NCBI GenBank assembly: GCA_030998225.1
Contig: JAPYXD010000680.1
Span: forward strand, 6,944,001-7,008,000
Origin: Diplolepis rosae
Lineage: Eukaryota > Arthropoda > Insecta > Hymenoptera > Diplolepididae
Reading direction: 5' to 3'
Length of the DNA: 64,000 nt
Shown: one piece after another, positions 44,366 through 57,391 of the stretch
How the letters are laid out: each line of letters opens with the position of its first letter
Position numbering within the stretch: position 1 is the first letter of the stretch
Translations under genes and position numbers: made by a program
Notes under the pieces: model-generated
The model's database searches: none
What the model saw: only the letters and a program-made list of their open reading frames with translations
Told to the model about the DNA's origin: nothing

Positions 44366-45557
44366 GTATATCATTCAGAGTCAGACAAAACTATTTTGTT
44401 ATGTTGACTTTATTTTTTTTCAGTGAGTAAATCTCAAGAGCAGAAAAACGTATTTCGGTGTCTTTTGCATAATTTAAAAAATGCATGTTTTTAATTCATA
44501 AAATATCATTTTTGTTCCAAAGAAAGATAAGATTTCATTTCCAAATTTTATCAGTTATTGTTCCCTTATTTCGTTTATGTTCTTTATGCCTTTTATAGTA
44601 AACTACCACATACTCCTAGTAACATTCGCCAATATTTTTCTTTTCAACGAACATCCACTGACTAACGGATCAGCGTATTTTTATTTTCCCTTCACCCCAT
44701 TCGATTTTTTCGTAGATCGCGCAGAAAGCTGTTGAAAAGAAACTTAAATCGTAAAAGTTTAATGACGTTATACCGCATTCGAAGATACTCCATCCGTGAG
44801 TTCAGCAGTACTCCTCCACTAAAAACGTATAAAAAGTACTCGATTCTCTCATAAAAAATATTACGTCTTGATTGATTTGTCATTCAAAACTTACTTTTAC
44901 ACTGTTAAACATTTTTGAGATTTTATACCAGATTTTAACAATACGAATGTGATACGAAATTGCGTTAGTAGTAATGTAAAGCGAAATTACAATATATTTA
45001 TTATAATTTTACAATACATGTATTGCTATTCTCTACAAGATTTTTGTTAAAATATAGTTTACGAACTTTATGAAACATTATGCCTGTGACATTGATGATA
45101 AATTCATAAATTACTATTTTCTTCATATATGTCTATTATAACTAAAATCATTAACAATTTGGAAGAGATTGAAAATAATTGATACATAAATTCTATAACT
45201 TTCCCAAAAACTATGTATATGGAAACATTCCATTTAAAAAGGAACATTTTTCCTAAATGAAAGCAAATATATCCAGGATATTTTGACTACAGATTATCTT
45301 TCTTTGATAGAGGATAAATGGCGTCAACATTGTCAAATTTAATAGCCATCTGACTTCTTTTCGATTGTGGCATAAAGCGTAACATATATCACGAAAAACT
45401 GAAAGCTGTGATTGCAGAGTGTTATACGTGGATAGTAAATGTACGTGACAGCTGAAAATGAGAACATTGGGAAAAAGTAAAAAATTCATAGCCAATATTT
45501 TCTTTTTCATACGTGACACGTATTGTAAATGTCAGGGACACCAGAAAAAAAAACGTA
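44366..45557. other. No gene recognised
   Basis: AT-rich. Short frames on both strands lack motifs, and no repeat was identified by eye. Confidence 0.35.
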
Positions 45558-45860
45558 CATGCAGAAAAAAGATTCGTGAAATTTACAGGAAGTTCGGTAT
45601 TTATTTTTACAACTTGAGTTTCTAGTAGATTTCACAAAAAGTTCAATTCTATCAACAAATTTTCTGTAGGTTTCAATTATTTTCCAATAAAATCTACTAA
45701 ACTCAGATACCTTCGCATTTTTTAGATTTTACTGGACACGGTGTAAAAAATACAGAAAATCCGTTGATTGGAATGAGCTTCTTGTAAAATCTACTAAAAG
45801 TCAAGTTGTAAAAATAAGTACTGAACTTCTTGTAAATTTTACGAATGTTTTTTCGGCGTG
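45558..45860. mobile_element. Foldback MITE with TA duplication, 303 bp
   Basis: Inverted arms of about 85 bp. The left begins CATGCAGAAAAAAGATTCGT; the right ends TGTTTTTTCGGCGTG. The arms share TATTTTTACAACTTGA and TAGTAGATTT. TA flanks both ends (45556-45557 and 45861-45862). Confidence 0.65.
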
Positions 45861-45862
45861 TA

Positions 45863-47352
45863 AAATTAATAGCACAAACAATATTGGAGGAGTTGAAAGG
45901 TCTGGTCATAAAAGTATTTAACGACTTTCTATACATGATTTGATTGAATTAAAATTAATTTTTGTTCAATCCACACAAAGATAATGGAAAAATATCTGCC
46001 TGCCTTCTTTTGTGGCCGCGAACTCTTATCGCTCGGCAATTTTAAAGTTATTTCAATAAATATCTTTGCTGAGTACAAAAAAATAGTTGGAAAAGAAAGT
46101 CTTTCTTTCCAATTATTATGAAAATTGAATTTTTTATTACTGTTATAAAAAAAGGCACTTTCGAAAAAATCCTTTCAACACTATGTGGTAATGACAAAAG
46201 AAGAAGGGATGCCGAATTTTACACTTTAATACTTTTTCGTATGATAGAAATATTAAAATGCAATTGATTTTTTGGATACAGTATTTAAATGTTTATAATT
46301 GAGCATTAGGCAAAAATTTTATCTCCAGCTTCCAAATTATTTTTAAAAAATGATAAATTATTCCGCTTTTTGGACTGCAATTTTTTACTGTCACATATTT
46401 CTATAAATAAGTTATAAAAGCTGTGTAGCTATCATTATTTCATAAATTCTCAGTATCACTTAGATATGGAAATAAACTGTAGACATTTATATGGAAATAT
46501 ATAAGCAAATATATTTAAGATGTCACAGCGTTATTAGAAAGAGATGAATATTATATTATTTATAATATACAAGTCAAGAATTTTATTTAATGCACGTTTA
46601 TGAGAAAGATGAATTCAAAATTGAAAATGATAATTTATGTCACTTTACATAATTATAAAAAAATTGTAAAAGGTTCTCTTAAAGTCAAATGAATATTTAT
46701 CTGAATAATAAAAAACTCTTTGGAAACTAATTACTTTAAACTCAAGTTTCAGAACGAAGATGTGGAGAAGTTTCAATGAAATTGATTTCAACGATGTAAG
46801 ATATTCCTTGTTGCATTTTTAATAAAGCTCCAAATATTCAATACCGTTTCCCTTCGATTTTGCAGCCGATAATTAGTAAAGTAAAATTCTTGAAGGATAT
46901 GGAAGAACTTTTAGAAGGGATAGAAGGAAGAAAGGCAGATAAAAGCAGGAAAGTCTGCCATCAACTCATTCATTCCCTTTATTGTAAGCGAATGCTTTTA
47001 TAAAAGTAATATTTCCAACGTCGAGACTGACAAATGGAATAGACATATAAATACTCAATTACTCTTTTCCACCGGAAACTATTTCTGCTAACTAGAAAGA
47101 CTCTCAGCCTGATGGCACCTAATTCCCTTTTAAATTGACGACAAATTAAAGATACAAATGAAAGAGTTCAACTAAAAAAAAATGTATTCTTCCTCGAGTT
47201 TTTTTTCAGAGATTATACCTATTTTGTAGATACTCAGTTATTTATTTTTGCATAATTTAGCACTAAATCGGAATTAACGAAACTAACGGAACTAATAAAA
47301 ATGCAGTCTTCTACCAATGTAAGTACACTGGAACGTCGATTATGAATACTGT
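45863..47352. other. No gene recognised
   Basis: AT-rich, without supported genes or clear repeats. Confidence 0.35.
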
Positions 47353-47886
47353 CAGGGTTGCCCACCTTGGCGATTTTTTTTCTAGTTGGCGATTCATTTT
47401 CTGAGTTTTAGCGACTGGCAATAAGTACGGCGATTTTAATTTTATTTTGACGATTTCCAGGCGAATGCCGATGTTTTGTTATTAATATTATAAGTAAATT
47501 TGATAATAATCTCCCAATCACAACGATGGAAGATGGATTTTTTCCATAAAGCCTACCAAGGCACCAAATGCAGAACGACTTGTGCTTGTTTACATCGAAC
47601 GCCATGTACAAAATTTTTGCTTCGAGAAAATTACATTAATCAAGATTTATCCTTCCATTGTCAAGTTAAATGTATTTTATATTTTTATTCATATTAGTCT
47701 TTACTTTTTATTTTATATTTATTAGTTATTCATTTTGAATTTGGCGCTAATTGGCTACTTTTTGGCGAAACTAGTTACTTGGTTGGCGATTTTTGGCGAT
47801 CTACAATTTTTTACAGGTTGAAAATTTCTGTCAAATTTAATTTCCTAGAATGACGACATTCGCCGCTATTTTTTTTTGTAACCCTG
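47353..47886. mobile_element. Non-autonomous hAT-type element, 534 bp
   Basis: Starts CAGGGTTGCCCACC and ends inverse (GTAACCCTG), a typical hAT terminus. The 8-bp flanks are AATACTGT (47345-47352) and AATACTAA (47887-47894), matching at six positions. Subterminal regions on both sides repeat TTGGCGATTTTT. The internal frames encode no hAT transposase. Confidence 0.75.
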
Positions 47887-47894
47887 AATACTAA

Positions 47895-50324
47895 TCGGGA
47901 GCGGTGGAACGTATTTTTTTTAAGTAATAGGGTATATTAGATTTTTGTATAAATATTTTTCTTCTTCTAAGGTTAAGTTTGATTTTTGTTTTTTTGGAAT
48001 AATCTAACCTAATCTTACCGAAAAGGAAGTACATTCAGATTTATGTTTGCGGATTTAAAATTATTTTCATTTTCTTAATTGGATTTTGTTATTCATTTTC
48101 GGATTTGGAGATGTGATTCACTACAGCGAACGAACAGGCCGTTTAGAGACGATGCTACACCTTCATTATTCAAAATCGGCATTCTAGTGTATTTGTACTG
48201 GAAAATTACTCATTACATTTGGGCTTAGAGTTTATAAGAGCAAGTTTTCAACCTAATAATTTTAATTAGTTCTAGTAAGTTTCAAGAGTCGAATTCATTA
48301 AAGAATTAATTAGGAATCCAGAATTCAAATTCTGAAATTTAACCAACTGAAGTTTGCAACGTTTTTATGCAACAAAACATTTAGTATCTTATCTATTCTG
48401 CATAAAATTCAATTTGATTGATATTGATTATTATCTTTTCGCCTAGCGAGAAAACTCACACACTAAAACTGAATCAGTAAAATTCACTGGAAAACAGTGC
48501 GTATACACTGATTATCGGTGTATATCTTCCATCGGAATTATGGAGCATGATTTTTATTTCCATTATTGGAAAAAACGCTGCTAACTTGAGTGAAATTCAA
48601 ATTTATACCTCCTTAAATTTTAAGTCCTCTTAAATTATTTTACAATACGATAATTATATTTAAATTCATAAAATAATACTTACATAATTCCCGAATTATA
48701 TTTCCATCCACCTGAATTTGACTGATTAGTGTACTCACCTAAAATAAAACAAAGCGAAGCTTATTAGTTTCTTCTATCAAAGAAGAAAAATAATGGATTT
48801 TAAATTAATTGTAACAAGCAAAGGTCTTGCTGTTCTCTAATACTGAATTAATCAAACTCGATAATTAAATTAACAAAAAGTCTTTTACACGCAGTTAGTA
48901 AAAGTAATTAAATTTAAATAAAACATTATTCATTTTAAATAGTTTGAATAAATAATTTTCGGAAATCCAATTAGCGTATAAACGTTCACCATAAAGCTAA
49001 AAACAAATGGAATGCGAAATTATAAACTAAAATTTACATTGCTTTTATGGTTTAGAAAACTTTCAATTAAAAAGAAACTAGCATATATGATTTAAATCTA
49101 TGTGTGGAATATTTTTCAATATAAAAATACACGGAATTTTCGAAGCAATTCGATTATACGGCACAACGAAAAATGAGATTCTGAGTAATGAAAAAGTAGT
49201 GAAACGGCCACACGTGGAGCGGCAAAAGCTAAAACGACGAACTATTACCAACGTAGGTCAAAATTTTATAGTCAATCTCTCAGTACCTTGGACCTGGACC
49301 ATTTTGCTCTTTGGTGCGCTTTCATTCAATATATATCTCCTTTTCGTTCTGATCGTACAGTGAAAACATACATGTATTGGACCCCATAAGAACCGGCGCT
49401 GTAAATCTTTAGCTTTATGTTACGATGGTGAAAATATGCTGCGAAACCTTGGCGGCGAACCAGTTAATGTATGGTGTCGCAAAATACTCGAAAGGTGCCA
49501 ACCCTCTAGTCGACACGAACTTATGGTGAAAATCCAACGACCCTCAACCCAATTTATCCAAGAGGGAAATCAATTTCCATTTATCATGATACTCTCCTCT
49601 TTGTTGCAAAAAAAAACTCTCTTAAAGTAGAAAAAATCCTATTGAATATAAAAAGTTTGAATGTCGTTTTGCAATGTCGAGAAAGAACACGCAAAATATT
49701 GTATATGAATGATGAAAATAAAGTAAAAGAAATGAGAGCCCCAAATTGCCTGATCTGGCCCCAATCAAGAAGATTTAAAATCCGGCAAAAAAGGTTGCAA
49801 CGATCCATCTGCCAGACTTGGCCCAGATTAAGCACGGCGTTTCAGTTTGAAATAGGGATGCCATGTCTGGGCTTAATCTGAGCCAAGACTGACTTTCTGT
49901 ACGGGATGTCACATTATCAATTTTATGTCATGCAATTCACATTTTCCAGTAAAATTCTAAGGCACAACGGAAATTTCATTCATTTTATTTATAAATCGAT
50001 ATTTTTTAACGACTTAGATGTTTTATTTTTAAATAGTAAGTTGGTAAATTTTCAAATATCACTGACACGCTAAAAATTGATAGACTAAAGGAATGCCAAA
50101 TTTTTAAGTTGAGAATTTGACAATTTTTTATTTCAGTCAATTTTTTTGCAATACAAAAATACAACACTATCCGTATTTGTTTATAAAGTGCAAACTTATT
50201 AAATAATGTTATTTTTGTAAAATTAAAAATTGGACATACATATTTGAACCAGGTGAAGTCTTACATCATTACAGTTTAACCATTATTTGAATATTCACAA
50301 TAACAAAGTAGTATAATATAAAGA
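47895..50324. other. No gene recognised
   Basis: Mostly AT-rich. At 48465-48525 there is a short stretch with family D-like words (CTGAATCAGT, ACACTGATTATCGG). At 49190-49880 base composition is less extreme, and three overlapping frames exist, but none has a motif. Short inverted words (CCAGACTTGGCCCAGATTAAG against CTTAATCTGAGCCAAG) occur at 49811-49890. No gene is supported. Confidence 0.35.
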
Positions 50325-50535
50325 ATCGGAAGACCCGGGCGCGAATTCCGACACAGTCGATAGCGTAGAAATATTTCAAATTCTTTTCATTAAATTAATT
50401 TTGTTTACGCGATTCAAGAGTTTGAATTTATCTACGACGACACCTGTCGGAAAAGTATCTTATCTGATACCGAGAGTTGTGTACTGATAAAGTAGACAGT
50501 GACAAAATTTTGAACTAGATTATCCAATTTGAAAA
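50325..50535 (+). repeat. Diverged SINE fragment
   Basis: Begins TCGGAAGACCCGGGCGCGAA, a worn version of the B-box region of the SINE at 62564. It then follows the same body (GAGTTTGAATTTATCTACGA, ACACCTGTCGG, GTAGACAGTGACAAAAT). The A-box half is missing. Confidence 0.6.
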
Positions 50536-50619
50536 TAAAGTAGTAAATCTGAGACTTAGTCAGACTTGGTCTACTTCCCTTACTTTCTAATTTCGAGTTC
50601 TTCAAATTATAACTAGATT

Positions 50620-52528
50620 TTTTTGTTCATTTCTCGTTATTTTGGCATAGGGTCAGATTCTTTTTATTTCCTTCGAATAAAATTTTCACTATTACATATA
50701 AAAATACTCAAAAAGAAAGCAAGGCAAACGTTTCGGCCACATATGGGGGCCCTCTTCAGTGCCATAAATTCAAAGATTAATTTCAAATTTCTGTAAAACA
50801 TTAGAATATAGGAGATAATGAAATTAAGGATTATCATAGAATTCAAAAACTTATCTCAAAGCTTGCAATTCAAAATGAAGTAGTCCAGTATGCAGCATCA
50901 CGATTCGAAAAAATATTTAGAGTTCACTGTGAATAAAAAACCGGATAACAAATAAACCGGGAAACATAAAAAAATTTCCACACGAACCGACCGCAATTTA
51001 AAAAAATTTCTTATTAAAAAAGGATGCCAAATTGCTTATCAATGGCAGAACGCGAACAAAACCGGATAACAAATAAATCGGGAAACATAAAAAAATTTTC
51101 CACACGAACCGACCGCAATTTCAAAAAATTTTTATTAAAAAAAGAATGCCAAATTTACATGTTATGAAACATGTCACTTTAAAATTTTAAAATGGCACAT
51201 TTAGTATAAAGGTTGAATATCTCATAATTCTGACCATTTTCAGAACAAACTAAATCTATTAATACTTCCTAAAATGTGATACTTGATATCACGAATACTA
51301 AAATTGCATTTTTGTTATTTTTTAAAGATAAATGTAGTATTTTTCAAAACATCTCAGAATAAATCTGAATGCAGTAATAAACAACATTCAATTTTTTTTA
51401 TTTATTGCTTAACATACTCAAATAATATTGAGTAAAAGTACATGTCTAGATATTATAATAATTTATGTTTCTGTAATGCCTTGCTTGCAAATTCAATGTT
51501 AAATGGATTGTCCGTGAAGCTGATATAAAAAAATCGTTTCTTGAAAAATACACTCCTTCGTCCACTCGTGAAAATCACCATAAACGTTTCGAATTTCTTT
51601 ACTAGGTATAGGACAATAGTCTTCTTCAAGGAGCAAAAGAACCTCTCAAGATTTCTTATATAAAAAAATTTTCGGTCAGCAAAGCCACATGTCTTGAGTC
51701 GGTTTTTAAAACAGTTCAGATCATTCTGTGAGAGACTCCGGTAACAAAGTCTTCACGAAAAGTTTAAAAATGTAAACCTTGTTCGCGTTCTGCCATTGAT
51801 GAGCGATTTGGCATCCTTTTTTAATAAAAATTTTTTAAATTGCGGTCGGTTCGTGTGGAAATTTTTTTTTTTTTTTATGTTTCCCGGTTTATTTGTTATC
51901 CGGTTTTGTTCGCGTTCTGCCATTGATGAGCAATTTGGCATTCTTTTTTTAATAAAAATTTTTTAAATTGCGGACGGTTCGTGTGGAAAATTTTTTTATG
52001 TTTCCCGGTTTATTTGTTATCCGGTTTTGTTCGCGTTCTGCCATTGATAAGCAATTTGGCATTCTTTTTTTAATAAGAAATTTTTTTAAATTGCGGTCGG
52101 TTCGTGTGGAAATTTTTTTATGTTTCCCGGTTTATTTGTTATCCGGTTTTTTATTCACAGTGAACTCTAAATATTTTTTCGAATCGTGATGCTGCATACT
52201 GGACTACTTCATTTTGAATTGCAAGCTTTGAGATAAGTTTTTGAATTCAATGATAATCCTTTATTTCATTATCTCCTATATTCTAATGTTTTACAGAAAT
52301 TTTAAATTAATCTTTGAATTTATGGCACTGAAGAGGGCCCCCATATGTGGCCGAAACGTTTGCCTTGCTTTCTTCTTGAGTATTTTTATATGTAATAGTG
52401 AAAATTTTATTCGAAGGAAATAAAAAGAATCTGACCCTATGCCAAAATAACGAGAAATGAACAAAAAATTCTATGAATTATGGGTCAACATAATAGCAGA
52501 CATGTTATCAAACATGTCACTTTAAAAT
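50620..52528. mobile_element. Foldback element with internal ~121-bp units and 11-bp flanking repeat
   Basis: Inverted arms of about 530 and 690 bp. The outer parts read TTTTGTTCATTTCTCGTTAT and the inverse (ending near 52468). The arms contain tandem ~121-bp units marked by CCGGATAACAAATAAACCGG and ACACGAACCGACCGCAATTT: two in the left arm (50940-51150), three in the right (51775-52155). ATAACTAGATT occurs at 50609-50619 and again at 52529-52539, consistent with a target duplication. If so, the element includes an extra 60 bp on the right, whose CATGTTATCAAACATGTC echoes 51160. Frames here are mirror-image shadows. Confidence 0.65.
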
Positions 52529-52539
52529 ATAACTAGATT

Positions 52540-53692
52540 ATTACAAATAAAAAAACTGTCGCTAAACGAAACAAAATTAAGTTTTATGTCACAATAAAAT
52601 GTTGAAAAACTCTGTAATGAAAATATATAGATTATTAAAATATGAAACAATATATTTGTATATTAAATTTAATAAACCAAAATTAATATATTTGCATTAA
52701 TTGGTTTTACTTAATTTTCATAAGACTTTTGCAGTATATTCAAATTGTAAATAATTAAGTAGATTATTTTCTTATATATATATATCAATCAATTTTTACA
52801 TTAATTCCAATGTAATTGCAATTACAGTCCTTAAAGTTATTAAAAAATTAATAACTGAAATAAATTTTCTGTACCAAAGAGACGTTAAAAAAGAGCAGAG
52901 AAGGTTTTTCTGGTACAAAGACCGTCTTTTTTATTAGTTTTTTAATAACCTCATAAACTCTAATTGAAATTACCACGTGATCTAATTCATATAAAATTTC
53001 CCGTAAGATGAACTTTTCAGTTTACTTTAAGAAAACTTGAAAATTATAACAGCAGACAAAACCAAATTTTGATTTAATTTTTTCTGATTTTCTGATTTTT
53101 TCGTTGGTAGTTATAAATTTTCAAAAAGTAATTAGTGAAAAAATGTCTAAATTAATAAAAATTTGTACTAAATTGAAATAGTATAGTTGACTTCTCATTC
53201 ATTCAGATTTAGAGTGGATGATTATTAATAAAAAAATTTTTACAAAATATAATTTTGTACTTCGAAAACATTAATAAGTGAAGACATCGTATGTTAAATT
53301 AGATAACTGCCGAGATAACTGCTTCATCGTTATTATTAGTTATCCTAATTAATATTTTCAATTAAACGAAAATGTAGTTGTCTTCTTTTATTTATAAACT
53401 TTTATCTAAATCTGAATCAGAAAATTCATCAGAGTCAATAAGTAACTCATTATGATTTCTATTACTCAAAATTAATTAGACATCTATAAAACTGACTCAA
53501 GATTACTTACTTTGACTGCATAAAAAGATAATTATATCAACAGTAATTTAAATTCGAATATAATTATTTCAAAAGAAAATTTTCCTTCAATAAAATCCTT
53601 TCAGCGATTTTAGAACTGAAAACTTATTTTTGAATTTGGAAACAGCAGAGTTGTAGAGAGAATATTTTCCCCGAAAAAATAAGCCATGATTA
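52540..53692. other. No gene recognised
   Basis: AT-rich. It includes CATTCAGATTTAGAG (about 53203) and ATCTAAATCTGAATCAG (about 53404), which look like two worn family D ends about 200 bp apart. No gene is supported. Confidence 0.4.
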
Positions 53693-54056
53693 ACGGTAGT
53701 TGGCAATTCCCCGCTTCTGATGAAATTTGGTCATTTTCATACCCCTAAATCTTGGAGTCTACTACACCTATTAACTTGATTTTTTTTTATTCTGTCAAGA
53801 ATTTAGTGATAAACAACTTTGACCATGGAAATTTTTTTATACAAACTTGGGGGAAATACAGCCGATCTGGAAAATTGTTGAAAAATGCCATTTTTGAGCA
53901 CTGGGAAGAATTCTGTCTCCTTGCCGCCGTAATTTAAAAAAACACAAAACCCATGGTCAAAGTTGTTCATAACTCAATTCTTAACAAAATAAATAAAAAA
54001 TCAAGGCACGAAAATGACCAAATTTCATCAGGCGCGGAAATTTGCCAACTACCGTT
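53693..54056. repeat. Inverted repeat (foldback), ~364 bp
   Basis: The left side has ACGGTAGTTGGCAATTCCCC, TGATGAAATTTGGTCATTTTC and AACAACTTTGACCATGG. The right side has the inverses in order, ending TTGCCAACTACCGTTAA. The segment immediately left (53640-53690, GTTGTAGAGAGAATATTTTC) resembles the foldback at 20060-20335. Confidence 0.6.
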
Positions 54057-54117
54057 AATTAAAATCCAATTTTTTAAAAAGAGTTTGTAAGAAGCGATAG
54101 TAAGGAAAAATTCTATA

Positions 54118-54396
54118 CACGGAGAAACTTTTTATATCAATTTTTACTATAGTATTTTTCAATTTAGGGAAAAACGTATCAATTTGAGAATTTTTGTTAG
54201 TAAAAATACTAAACTTTATAATAATGATATGAAACTTTAGTATAAACTACAGTAAAATTTGCTATGAACTATGCTGAATTTCCGTATCATTATTATAAAG
54301 TTTAGTATTTTTACTAACAAAAATTCTCAAAGTGATATGTTTTTCCCTAAATTGAAAAATACTATAGTAAAAATTGATATAAAAAGTTTCTCCGTG
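54118..54396. mobile_element. Family C palindromic MITE, copy at 54.1 kb
   Basis: 279 bp, ends CACGGAGAAACTTTTTATAT and inverse, flanked by TA (54116-54117 and 54397-54398). Near-perfect palindrome. Same size and wording as 35521-35799. Its terminal CACGGAGAAAC is shared with element B. Confidence 0.88.
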
Positions 54397-54887
54397 TAGA
54401 ATATATTATACATAAATAAACTTTTTTATTCAGAGATCTGATTTTTGGCACAATAAGTACCTTAATGAGTGTCTTTATCTGATAACATTGAACTTGGGTC
54501 AAGTTCGATAAAGAAATTTTTTATATCGTGAAATTTATGATTCGTTACAACGAATCATGCCTGAAGCATACGAATATGCGTACTACAATCAATACAACAA
54601 TAGTATACCGAGAGTAGTGGAGTGTATATAAGTACTCATTTGATTTCTGAAGTGGCTAATGACGTCGTTAAAGAGTAATAAATATTAGCCCCCTATCGTT
54701 GCCTCGCCCTCTCATGGCTTCTGTGCCTGCGTATGCAAAGCGAAAAGCATGCGAAGCTAACGTGGTAAAGGTGTAATAAAACATTTTCTAGTTTATATGC
54801 TAATTACTTGTCTGGCGGTTTTCTCGATCGTTCCTGCCTAAGAATTTGCAACGTTAAAGTCTTTTTTAAATAAAAAAATCTGCCTGA

Positions 54888-57101
54888 CACGTGGGCACAT
54901 TCTCATGGCGCGCTAAATCGAGCGCGCCTATGGCGCACGTAGTGAACGTCGCGTCGCGCTTCGTTATGAGGAGCCTCGCGCTGCGCCTCGCTTCGCTCGC
55001 TACCTTAATGTTAAGGAACCTTGAAAATCGAAAACGGTCGACATCGATGTCACCGCAGAATTGAAAACAAAACCTCGATGTTTCGATGTTTTTTTACGAA
55101 AAAGTTTAACTTATTAGAAAATATTATGAAACATAAGAAAATTATTTTAAAAAGTTTCAATTATATTATTGATACAAAATCCATTTTTCTTTCTGGACCT
55201 CGCGCTTCGCGCTCGGTCTTGTGCTCTTCGCATACATTTAAGTTTATTTCTTATATTTTGATACTGAAGCTCAAACCAATTTTATAATAATATTACAGAT
55301 GATGTGAATTACACATTTTCTCAAAGTCACTGAATTTCTTTTTGAATTTAAGTGAAACAGTGTTAAGGATGCACTTAAAAATTCTATTATATTTCTTGCA
55401 TCACTTGTGTTGAACAGTTCTGATTAATAATAGTCATAAAGTTCTTGTTAATGTAAATATATTTATTCTGCTAACAATTACAGTACATAAAAGTGAGTGT
55501 TAAAAATCGGTTGGGTCTTGTCTCTGTTCGAGGTGGCAGATTACTGACTTCGCACTTGAAGTCCTCAAAGGTCCTTGCATCTCAAAATGCAAGGTTGCCG
55601 TACATTTTAATATATATTTGAAGGGAAAATGTGAACTATGACAACGTCGACAATGGTTCGTGAGAAAATCTTATGAGCCTTATTTTTTCCCAGAGGCAGA
55701 CAGGAAGGTTTTATTGCTGCACTTAGATCCTTCAAGTATCCGACGTGACCATCGGCTAGTTAGCCTGCTTAAGGAGAAATTTTGTACCCTTAACTGAAGT
55801 TATAACAATAAAGTAACAACTTATGCTTAAGAATCTAACAAAATGACCATGTAGCGCGAACCTCACAAAATGTCACTTTCAATTCTGGATAGCATCATAA
55901 TTTACAGCCCTTGTTTATAAGAAAAAACCCTCTAGCCTGTTCAGCCTCTGAACAAACAGGAAATTCAATTTACTTAAGGCTCTATCGGCCTTAAGGAACA
56001 CATTCTCATCATGACACTCGCGCTTCGCGCTCGATTTTCTGTATACATTTCAGTATAACTTTTTAATAAATTACATGATTAAAAGAATTTACTTTCTTCC
56101 ACATATCTAAAAAGGAAAAACAATCGTAGACTTTATTTAAGGAAACGATTTTGCAGAACAACGCTTATTCCGTATCTCACATATTATGGTGAAAAAAATC
56201 GAATTTTTTCAATATTAAAAATCAAAACATAAAATATACATCCTGTCCCGAAATTTCTTTATCAGAATTTGTAGACCTCATTTAGGCAAACAATTTTCCA
56301 TTTAAACGTTTTTTTTGTATTTCACATAATTTGTCTAAAAAATGGAATTTTTTCATTTTTATCGTATTTTTTGGAATTGAAACGAAAAATATATGTTTTT
56401 TCAGAAACTGCGCCAGACAAAATTTGTAGATCTTTTTGAAACGAACAACTTTGTATTCTTACGTTTTTTTGGTATTTCCAATATTGTTGTTAAAAAATTG
56501 AATTTTGGAATTTCAATAGTTTTTTTTTTTAATTAAAAAGAAAAATATGCATCTTATGAAAAAATGTTATAATTCAAATTTGTAGGTCTTTATGTATTCA
56601 ATAATATTGTATCATAACGTTTTTTCGCATCTCGTATAATTTAACTGGAAAATGGAATTTTGATATTGACTTTTTTCGAATTTGAATATGCTGTAACATT
56701 TCTAATTTTGATTTAATCAAAAAATGTTATTAAGATAATTTGTAGAGATTTATGAGCACTATCAAAAACCAGGATTGGAATTTTTAATTTTTTCAAAAAA
56801 TTATTTTCAAAAACACAAAAGTAGTGCTCCATCCCTCAATTTTGATTGGATGTGGCTGGTTAACGAACTTGTCCTTACTTTTTCGGCTCCGATAAAGTGT
56901 ACCAAAGCTCAATTCAATCTGATAATTCTATCGAGAGTTATGCCGCACACGACCTACAGACAGACAGACAGACAGACAGACACTTTCGTAAAAACCATTT
57001 TTTCTGACTCAGGGGGTCTCAAAACGTAAAGATTTGATGAAAATTTCGAAAGTCATTTTTCACATAAAACCAATACCTTCTCATCCATGATGAGAATGTA
57101 A
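54888..57101 (+). repeat. Family A dispersed repeat, copy 4, carrying a solo LTR
   Basis: Complete copy. It starts with an altered head (CTGCCTGACACGTGGGCACA), followed by further GCGC-rich text. It holds the CTCTATCGGCCTTAAGG segment, the ~155-bp units (AATTTGTAGA at about 56268, 56423, 56577 and 56740), the CAGA repeat (about 56957-56980) and the terminal hairpin. It is interrupted by the solo LTR at 55361-55954. Confidence 0.85.
55361..55954. mobile_element. Solo LTR, 594 bp
   Basis: It begins TGTTAAGG and ends CTGAACA (TG...CA). It is flanked by AACAG on both sides (55356-55360 and 55955-55959), where uninterrupted family A copies have a single AACAG. An AATAAA lies at about 55807. It is unlike the BEL LTR in this window, so it belongs to another LTR family. 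The lack of internal sequence implies LTR-LTR recombination. Confidence 0.8.
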
Positions 57102-57391
57102 TAAATATTATAATTAAAGAATTTGCCGCTTTATAGAGATTGTTTTTGTAATAAAAAAATGGTTGCAAGATGGCAAAATATATTATGCTAATACTTTTTA
57201 CATATCCTTTGGATTCTTCGGAAAATTCTGTTTCAAAAATGGTCCCCTCTAAAAAATGGGAAAATATCCAATTATAATATTTACATTAGAAATTGGGAAG
57301 GTTCGAACTTGGGACCAGATATTCTATCCAATACCTTCAATTAAAAATCTAAAGAAACCATCAGAAAATTACCCGATTACAATCTCAAAAA

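Noticed and set aside
49100..49881. Possible gene around 49.1-49.9 kb
   Set aside because: Several short frames in less AT-rich DNA, but no motif, no consistent splice borders and no agreement on strand.
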